Source: an uncultured Planctomycetaceae bacterium (GTDB taxonomy: Bacteria > Planctomycetota > Phycisphaerae > UBA1845 > UTPLA1). Taken from it: a stretch of DNA of 5,264 nt. Position numbers and translations under genes: made by a program. Positions 1 through 5,264 of the stretch are shown piece by piece (position 1 is the first letter of the stretch; every line of letters begins with the position of its first letter). Where the stretch lies: the NCBI GenBank assembly GCA_938008425.1, contig CALLKH010000159.1, positions 1 through 5,264 of the forward strand. Direction: 5' to 3'. Below the pieces are notes generated by a model, which saw only the letters and a program-made list of their open reading frames with translations, made no database searches and had not been told where the DNA came from.

Positions 1-1454
<1,454 letters not shown>

Positions 1455-1491
1455 AGGACGGGTTGGCTCGAAGCAATTATGCGTTGGAAAT

Positions 1492-1511
1492 CGTAGGCTG
1501 TCCCACCTACG
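1492..1511. repeat. Small stem-loop between convergent genes
   Basis: Arms CGTAGG (1492-1497) and CCTACG (1506-1511) are perfect inverted repeats around an 8-base loop. It lies 38 bases after the peptidase stop and about 90 bases beyond the stop of the opposing gene. There is no T-run, so a terminator role is weak. The right half, read on the minus strand, is CGTAGGTGGGACAG. This resembles the GTAGGGTGGGAC-type dispersed repeats I recall from planctomycete intergenic DNA, but that link is from memory and untested. Confidence 0.35.
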
Positions 1512-1599
1512 TCTGCTCCGAACGCCACGCGAGTCATCATTCGAAACAAGTCGGCCGATTCAACACCGGAAGGGGTCGGGTCGAAGTTAACTTTCCTCG

Positions 1600-4119
1600 T
1601 CACTGTCCCAGCACCATTGCCACAAACGCCGCCAGGTCCCCGATATCAACGACGTCGCTGGAATTGAAATCGCCGTTCAGGATGTCGCAACCCGGATGGG
1701 CCGTTCCGTAATCCGCGGGGCTGATGACTGCAAGTGTAAATGCGCCGACATCCTCGCCATCAACGCGCCCATCACAGGTCATGTCCCCGAGGTTGGCCGG
1801 TGAGTTCGGATCAAATCGCCAGAGAATCGCCTCCGATCGGCTCCTTGTCGGAACATAGGCGCTTCCCACAACAGAGATGGTCCCATCCGGTGCCACCTCG
1901 ATGCCCTGCGCGGTTGCCCCTGAGTATTCGGCGGGCAGGAACACACTCAGATCCACGAATGAGTCCGCCGCGCCGGCCCAGATAACAGCATGGCCGTCGA
2001 GCGAACCGACCTGAAGTCCACCCATTGCATCCGTCGCCTCGGCGGTCTGTCCCGGCGGTGTCAGGTCAACGATGGCATCGGCGCTGCCGGCCCAGATTAT
2101 CGCATGATGCGAGTCTCCCAGTGCTGCGGTTCCGACAGCCTGACCGTCGCCCGCGGCGTTGACCCAGGAACGGGAATAGCCCGAGGGATGAAGATCGACG
2201 AAGGTCGCCGCGCTGCCTGACCACATTGCCGCGTGTGCGACCGGGGCGGGAAAGGGCGTGTGAATCCCGCCGTATTGCCGGTCGCCGTCGACGGCAGCGG
2301 CAAAACTGTTGGAGACGCCGGCGGCGGGATGCAGTGAGACGCCGTATGCGGGCGGCGTCCAGAGATAGGCGTAACTGCTGTAATTCCCTTCGGTGTATTC
2401 ATAGGTCAGCGTGCCGACGAAGTGTTGACCGTCGGTGCCGTTGGCGCTGTCGTATTCGGGACCGGATCCGTGCGGTGCCTCGGTGAATTCGAGCGACTCC
2501 CCGGACCAGTAGGCGGCCGATCGCCACGCGCAGGTCCACCATTGCCCGCCCGCGTAACACGAATAGGTATGCCAGAACCAACCGACGAACAGGTCTCCGC
2601 TGACGTCGAGCACGCCGCCACCGACCGATCCGGCAGGGGTCAAGTCCGCAGCAAGCAGATTTGCGCCGCTCCAGAGTACGGGATGCGCGAGGTTCAGGGT
2701 TCGGCCGTCGGGCATAAGTGTGGACGTGGTGGCTTCCCCGCCAATTCGACCATTCGAGATACCGCGAGCCGTCGAGGAGGAGTCCGCCCAGGCGGGGTGC
2801 AGATTGATGACGGTCCAGTCAGACGGAAGCGTCGGCGTCGTTCGAACGGTCAGCATGGCGGCTGTGCTGAGCGTCGATCCGCACGCGTTGGTCACCAGGC
2901 ACTCATACAAGCCTTCATCGGACGGGTTCGGGGCGGTGATTCTCAGGGCGGCCGTATCAACACCACTGATCGTGCTGCCCGTGCCGGTCGAACCATCGAT
3001 CAGCGGAGTGCCGTCGCGACGCCACTCGAAGGTCATGGGCGTCGCGCCCGTGACCGCCACCGAAAAGCCAGCGATCGTGCCGCTCCAGGTCGCGAGGTCC
3101 TGCGGTTGAATGGAAAACCCCGGACATCTCGGCGTGAAGCGCTTTTCAACGAGGTTGGTTCCGCCTGAGTCGTTTTCTCCCCCGATCGCGTAGAGATAAT
3201 CGTCGTCTCCGAGCACCAATGCAAAATGCTTCCGAGGCGTGGACATGCTCTCGACCTGGACCCACGCGTTGGATCCCGGTTCGAGTTTGTAGACAGAGCC
3301 CTGCGTGATGCCATTGCCGAGTGGTCCGGTTTCGCCGCCCGCCACATAGACCCGGCTATCAACGCCGAGCGCGGCCCTCGCGCCGCTGAGGGCGACCGGC
3401 AGATCAGGCGTGGCGGAATCCGACCAGGAATTCGTTGCAATGTCATATCGGGCGACATTGGCGAGACGCGCCGACCCGGCCTCGTTGATTCCGCCGAAAA
3501 CAAGGATGTGCCCGGCGCCGTCGTAGGCGGCGCACGCGTCCGCGGCGGGCGTGGGCATGGCGGCGAGAGTCTCCCAGGAATCCGTGGCGGCATCATATCG
3601 ATCGCAGTACCCGGAGTTGGGCCCACCCTCACCCGGCCCGCCTCCGATGCCATAGAGCCGCCCCAGATTGTCCCGGGCCCCAGCCATGTAACCGATCGCA
3701 CTCGAAGGCGCCGGTCGCGAAGCGATTCCGCCGGAGGGGCCGTCGATCGGCTCGTAGGTCTCGTCCGAACCGGCTCCATCATCTCCGTCGACGAATCCAC
3801 CGTAGACGATGATCCGCCCAAGCGAATCCACACCAGCGCCCTGACTCAGCACCGGTCCCATTCCACTGAGCGGCGATGCGGCGATCCATTGGGTCGCCCC
3901 CGGCAACAGTTGGTCGACCGCGCCGTCCATGTCTCCGCCATTCTGCCAGGGTGTTCCACCGACGGAGTACAAAGTGCCTTGGTGATTGACACCGACCGCG
4001 AATGTTCGTGCGGCGCCGCCGGTCGGAATCGGGGGAGCAGGTTCCCAGGATTGGGCAAGAATCGAAGTATTGGAAAGAAGCACCGCTATGACTGAAAGAA
4101 AGAAGTTCGTACGGCTCAT
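1600..4119 (-). CDS. Secreted Kelch / Ig-like / HAF-like repeat protein with C-terminal dockerin-like domain
   Basis: An 839-residue exported protein, probably with a binding or structural role; no catalytic motif is seen. The frame stays open upstream to 4233, but ATG at 4119 is chosen because it directly precedes a clear signal peptide (Arg3, hydrophobic 6-21, likely cleavage after Ala22). The ribosome site is weak, a GGGA eight bases upstream. Domains in order: six Kelch blades at 25-330, each with a double glycine (Gly55, 108, 160, 210, 262, 314; spacing 50-53); an Ig I-set-like domain at about 333-426 with Trp366 and D-E-G-L-Y-E-C around Cys407; seven repeats at 437-770 with Trp483, 538, 587, 633, 676, 714 and 767; and a dockerin-like pair of calcium loops at 779-790 and 817-828, with Cys782 and Cys811 able to pair. 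Its G+C (57-60% in two rows counted) is lower than that of the neighbouring genes (67-73%). Convergent with the peptidase gene. Ligand and anchoring partner are unknown. Confidence 0.92.
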   Translation of the reverse strand: MSRTNFFLSVIAVLLSNTSILAQSWEPAPPIPTGGAARTFAVGVNHQGTLYSVGGTPWQNGGDMDGAVDQLLPGATQWIAASPLSGMGPVLSQGAGVDSLGRIIVYGGFVDGDDGAGSDETYEPIDGPSGGIASRPAPSSAIGYMAGARDNLGRLYGIGGGPGEGGPNSGYCDRYDAATDSWETLAAMPTPAADACAAYDGAGHILVFGGINEAGSARLANVARYDIATNSWSDSATPDLPVALSGARAALGVDSRVYVAGGETGPLGNGITQGSVYKLEPGSNAWVQVESMSTPRKHFALVLGDDDYLYAIGGENDSGGTNLVEKRFTPRCPGFSIQPQDLATWSGTIAGFSVAVTGATPMTFEWRRDGTPLIDGSTGTGSTISGVDTAALRITAPNPSDEGLYECLVTNACGSTLSTAAMLTVRTTPTLPSDWTVINLHPAWADSSSTARGISNGRIGGEATTSTLMPDGRTLNLAHPVLWSGANLLAADLTPAGSVGGGVLDVSGDLFVGWFWHTYSCYAGGQWWTCAWRSAAYWSGESLEFTEAPHGSGPEYDSANGTDGQHFVGTLTYEYTEGNYSSYAYLWTPPAYGVSLHPAAGVSNSFAAAVDGDRQYGGIHTPFPAPVAHAAMWSGSAATFVDLHPSGYSRSWVNAAGDGQAVGTAALGDSHHAIIWAGSADAIVDLTPPGQTAEATDAMGGLQVGSLDGHAVIWAGAADSFVDLSVFLPAEYSGATAQGIEVAPDGTISVVGSAYVPTRSRSEAILWRFDPNSPANLGDMTCDGRVDGEDVGAFTLAVISPADYGTAHPGCDILNGDFNSSDVVDIGDLAAFVAMVLGQ
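1603..1794 (-). other. Dockerin-like C-terminal domain (coding)
   Basis: Residues 776-839 form two calcium-loop-plus-helix units. Loop 1 has Asp779, Thr781, Asp783, Asp787 and Asp790 (positions 1, 3, 5, 9, 12) and leads into V-G-A-F-T-L-A-V. Loop 2 has Asp817, Asn819, Ser821, Asp825 and Asp828 and leads into L-A-A-F-V-A-M-V-L-G. This matches the type I dockerin pattern and is a hallmark tail of planctomycete exported proteins. No cohesin partner is visible, so attachment to a cellulosome-like scaffold should not be assumed. Confidence 0.8.
1810..2811 (-). repeat. Seven degenerate HAF-like repeats (coding), possible second propeller
   Basis: Residues 437-770 contain seven units of the pattern V-D-L-x-P, then a stretch rich in Ser/Ala/Gly, then Q-x-V-G, then H-A-x-x-W-x-G. 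The clearest units hold HAAMWSGSA, HAIIWAGSA and HAVIWAGAA, followed by FVDLHP, IVDLTP and FVDLSV. The signature Trp residues are 483, 538, 587, 633, 676, 714 and 767, so unit length falls from 55 to 38 residues and then rises to 53. The early units are more diverged. The resemblance to the HAF extracellular repeat family is judged by eye. Confidence 0.7.
3130..4047 (-). repeat. Six Kelch repeats (coding), probable six-bladed beta-propeller
   Basis: Residues 25-330 of the secreted protein hold six regularly spaced blades. Each has a hydrophobic strand ending in Gly-Gly (YSVGG, IVYGG, YGIGG, LVFGG, YVAGG, YAIGG). Four blades are followed by a Trp about 22-24 residues later (Trp78, 182, 232, 286). 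The last blade lacks that Trp, and an orphan Trp25 with P-A-P-P-I-P lies at the N-terminus. This suggests the ring closes by an N-terminal strand completing the last blade. The ring closure is inferred; the repeats are seen directly. Confidence 0.85.
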
Positions 4120-4374
4120 GCTTGAATTCCCGCTCGATTGGTCAAGTAACTCGTGATGGTCGCCACACTCCGTGAGGGCAAGTTCCATTCCTCTAGTAAG
4201 TCGAACGGGAATCCGGCGCCACGGAAGGCGCAACTCTTGACGGAGATTGAAGTTACTTCGACTGGGTATCTCAAATCTGTCCCGGGGCGAAAGTCACGAA
4301 CTTTGGCGAAAGTCGCATCGCTGTGTACGGACGAACAGATATGCGTGTGCCTTGAACCAGCGTGATCTCTTGGT
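4120..4374. other. Intergenic stretch, no gene recognised
   Basis: No open frame here encodes anything recognisable. The minus-strand frame continuing upstream of the Kelch gene start has no signal peptide or family resemblance. G+C is about 55% (hand count over 4141-4380), below the peptidase and FN3-like genes. The region must hold the promoter of the Kelch/Ig gene, but no convincing -35/-10 pair was found. A 10-bp direct repeat GGCGAAAGTC occurs at 4286-4295 and 4305-4314; a period of 19 bases could be an operator or chance. Confidence 0.5.
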
Positions 4375-4417
4375 GCGCGCAAACCAAAACCGGACAGCGC
4401 GCAATCAAAACCGGACA
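4375..4417. repeat. Two-unit tandem repeat resembling an insertion-sequence end
   Basis: Unit 1 (4375-4396) is GCGCGCAAACCAAAACCGGACA. Unit 2 (4397-4417) differs by one missing base and one substitution, GCGCGCAATCAAAACCGGACA. The shared 13-mer CAAAACCGGACAG is exact at 4385-4397 and 4406-4418. On the minus strand each unit begins TGTCCGGTTTTG. Tandem copies opening with TG and ending an element are a known arrangement for IS21-type ends, and similar TGTCCGGTTTT termini occur on IS481/IS21-like elements as I recall. No transposase or second end is in the window, so this would be a solo end or a relic. Confidence 0.5.
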
Positions 4418-4483
4418 GAAATCGTGCGCAGGGAAAGAGCGGCCATCCGTGAGGTGGTCGCTCGCTGGTCCGGCCTGGCTGTC

Positions 4484-4510
4484 CGACGCCTCGCTTTCGC
4501 GGGGCCGTCG
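4484..4510 (-). other. Second hairpin with GAAA tetraloop beside the terminator
   Basis: Read on the minus strand, CGACG pairs with CGTCG. Then, after a one-base bulge, CC pairs with GG, one mismatch follows, and CGC closes a GAAA loop with GCG (loop 4495-4498). The outer bases overlap the left arm of the larger hairpin at 4508-4510. The two may therefore form in sequence or compete. It may only be chance structure in GC-rich DNA. Confidence 0.35.
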
Positions 4511-4544
4511 AGCCGGTTTCGAATCAGGTTCGAAACCGGCTCGA
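4508..4544 (-). terminator. Strong 16-bp hairpin after the FN3-like gene, probable terminator
   Basis: Arms 4508-4523 and 4529-4544 are perfect inverted repeats of 16 bp (core GAGCCGGTTTCGAA) around a 5-base loop. It starts 8 bases past the stop codon of the minus-strand gene, the usual place for an intrinsic terminator. No T-run follows on the minus strand, so it may act as an RNA 3'-end stabiliser or a terminator without U-tract. On the plus strand the 3' side is also not T-rich. Confidence 0.7.
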
Positions 4545-4552
4545 TAGTCCTG

Positions 4553-5188
4553 CTACACCGCGGCCATCCCCATCGAAACCGCCGTCGGGGCGGCTGCGTC
4601 AATCCTCGCTTGGGCGGCCTGAACGTTGGCCTCGTACAGTCCGCCTCGCCGGGAGAAGACCCGCACCGTCGCCAGACCCTCGCTCATCGGGCCGAGGTCC
4701 ACCGAGTAGGTCCGCTGGGGCTGGCGGTGCGGAACCGGATCATTGTCGAACACTTCCGGGGGCTCGGCCTCGGTCAACAGGTCGACCTCGATCTCGAAAT
4801 CCTCCGCCACGACGTGCGACGCATTGGCCGGCGCGTACACCCAGGACACGCGAAGCCGGCCGCCCGACAGCGGCACGGCCCGAAGCTCCTGAATCACATC
4901 GGGCACCAGCTGCACGTAGCCGGCCCCGTCGGTCGTGAATGAGAACTCGGCCGGCCCGACCGCGTCGCCGAACTCGTTGAACGGCACGACTGCACCGTAG
5001 TAGGTCGAGTTCGCCACGAGCCCCAGCGTCGTCACGTCGAGCGCGGCCACCGCCGCCAGGTCATCGACGATCGCCACAGGGGCATCGACGCCGACGACCG
5101 GCGGCGTGTTGCGCGACAAAAAGACCTTGTAGCCGCGGCCGATCTCCCCGAACAAGAACTCCCCGAATCGGAACGTGCCGTAGCGCAT
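4553..5188 (-). CDS. Fibronectin-III-like protein of unknown function, possibly phage tail-related
   Basis: A 211-residue soluble protein without signal peptide or membrane segment. Residues 1-17 are rich in aromatic-Gly-Phe steps (YGTFRFGEF, FGE). Residues 18-88 look like a first fibronectin-III-like sandwich, with a TYYGAVVPFNEFGDAVGP strand typical of the F-G region. Residues 98-188 look like a second, with LRVSWVY, FEIEV and ATVRVFSRRGG strands. The C-terminal 20 residues are Ala-rich. ATG at 5188 is supported by AGGAGG ten bases upstream and by the 1-base overlap with the preceding stop. It is last in its operon, directly before the 4508-4544 hairpin. Small cytoplasmic FN3 proteins in overlapping gene runs are common in phage or tailocin structural modules, but no diagnostic phage gene is in view. 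The frame is surely coding; the function is a guess. Confidence 0.82.
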   Translation of the reverse strand: MRYGTFRFGEFLFGEIGRGYKVFLSRNTPPVVGVDAPVAIVDDLAAVAALDVTTLGLVANSTYYGAVVPFNEFGDAVGPAEFSFTTDGAGYVQLVPDVIQELRAVPLSGGRLRVSWVYAPANASHVVAEDFEIEVDLLTEAEPPEVFDNDPVPHRQPQRTYSVDLGPMSEGLATVRVFSRRGGLYEANVQAAQARIDAAAPTAVSMGMAAV

Positions 5189-5264
5189 CAGTCCGGCACC
5201 TCCTGCGGTTGAGGATCGGCGGCCATCTCGGCCTCGTAATCCGCCACGCTGTAGGGGTCCTTGG
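5188..5264 (-). CDS. 3' end of an upstream gene in the same operon (partial)
   Basis: The last 24 codons are visible, ending Q-P-Q-E-V-P-D before TGA at 5190-5188. The tail is acidic (K-D-P-Y-S-V-A-D-Y-E-A-E-M) and looks like a flexible C-terminus. The final A of TGA is the first base of the next gene's ATG, so the two are translationally coupled. The ribosome site of the downstream gene lies inside this coding end. The family cannot be told from this fragment. Confidence 0.7.
   Translation of the reverse strand, partial: KDPYSVADYEAEMAADPQPQEVPD
5199..5204 (-). promoter_or_regulatory. Ribosome binding site of the FN3-like gene
   Basis: A full AGGAGG on the minus strand, ten bases before ATG at 5188. 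It is embedded in the end of the upstream coding sequence, supports the chosen start and contrasts with the weak site of the Kelch/Ig gene. Confidence 0.75.

Noticed and set aside
1551..1593. Short palindromes TCGGCCGA (1551-1558) and AAGTTAACTT (1584-1593) as a bidirectional terminator
   Set aside because: Perfect palindromes without loops of useful size and no T-run; likely chance.
2422..3168. Plus-strand open frame inside the Kelch/Ig gene
   Set aside because: Arg/Gly-rich translation with no domain, lying opposite well-defined Ig and repeat coding sequence.
3226..4095. Plus-strand open frame opposite the Kelch domain
   Set aside because: Same reason: low-complexity Arg-rich translation, opposite six regular Kelch blades.
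4140..4145. TTGACC on the minus strand as a -35 box for the Kelch gene
   Set aside because: A -10 at normal spacing would fall at the start codon, with no suitable hexamer.
4120..4233. N-terminal extension of the Kelch/Ig protein
   Set aside because: It would place 38 residues before a clear signal peptide. ATG at 4119 gives a normal exported N-terminus.
4247..4942. Plus-strand open frame crossing the junction
   Set aside because: It runs through the IS-like repeat and the terminator hairpin and then opposite the FN3-like gene. No ribosome site or family resemblance.

Overview
The window looks like chromosomal DNA from a GC-rich member of the Planctomycetota, probably of the Phycisphaerae type. 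The main reason is the large minus-strand gene. It encodes a secreted multidomain protein that ends in a paired calcium-loop, dockerin-like tail with Cys between the loops, a tail very common on planctomycete exported proteins. No rRNA, tRNA, CRISPR array or complete mobile element is visible.

Layout. Positions 1-1454 (+) hold a nearly complete gene for a lipid-anchored M28 metallopeptidase resembling plasma glutamate carboxypeptidase (CPQ). The window appears to begin at the second base of its start codon. A 145-base gap with a small stem-loop separates it from a convergent gene at 1600-4119 (-). That gene encodes an 839-residue secreted protein: signal peptide, six Kelch blades, an Ig-like domain, seven further W-containing repeats (HAF-like) and the dockerin-like tail. 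Positions 4120-4552 carry no convincing gene. They have lower G+C than the flanking peptidase and FN3-like genes. They contain a two-unit tandem repeat resembling the end of an insertion sequence, then two hairpins, one of which is a 16-bp perfect stem. Positions 4553-5188 (-) encode a 211-residue protein with two fibronectin-III-like regions, possibly phage-tail-like. Its start overlaps by one base the stop of an upstream gene whose last 24 codons are visible at the right edge.

Functional relations. The peptidase and the Kelch/Ig protein are both exported, but they are convergent and share no obvious pathway. The two genes at the right edge are translationally coupled and form the 3' end of an operon that ends at the strong hairpin. 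The gap at 4120-4552 therefore looks like a junction between two unrelated neighbourhoods. I found no clear new enzymatic or defence system. The most distinctive items are the double-propeller architecture and the repeat and hairpin structure of the junction.
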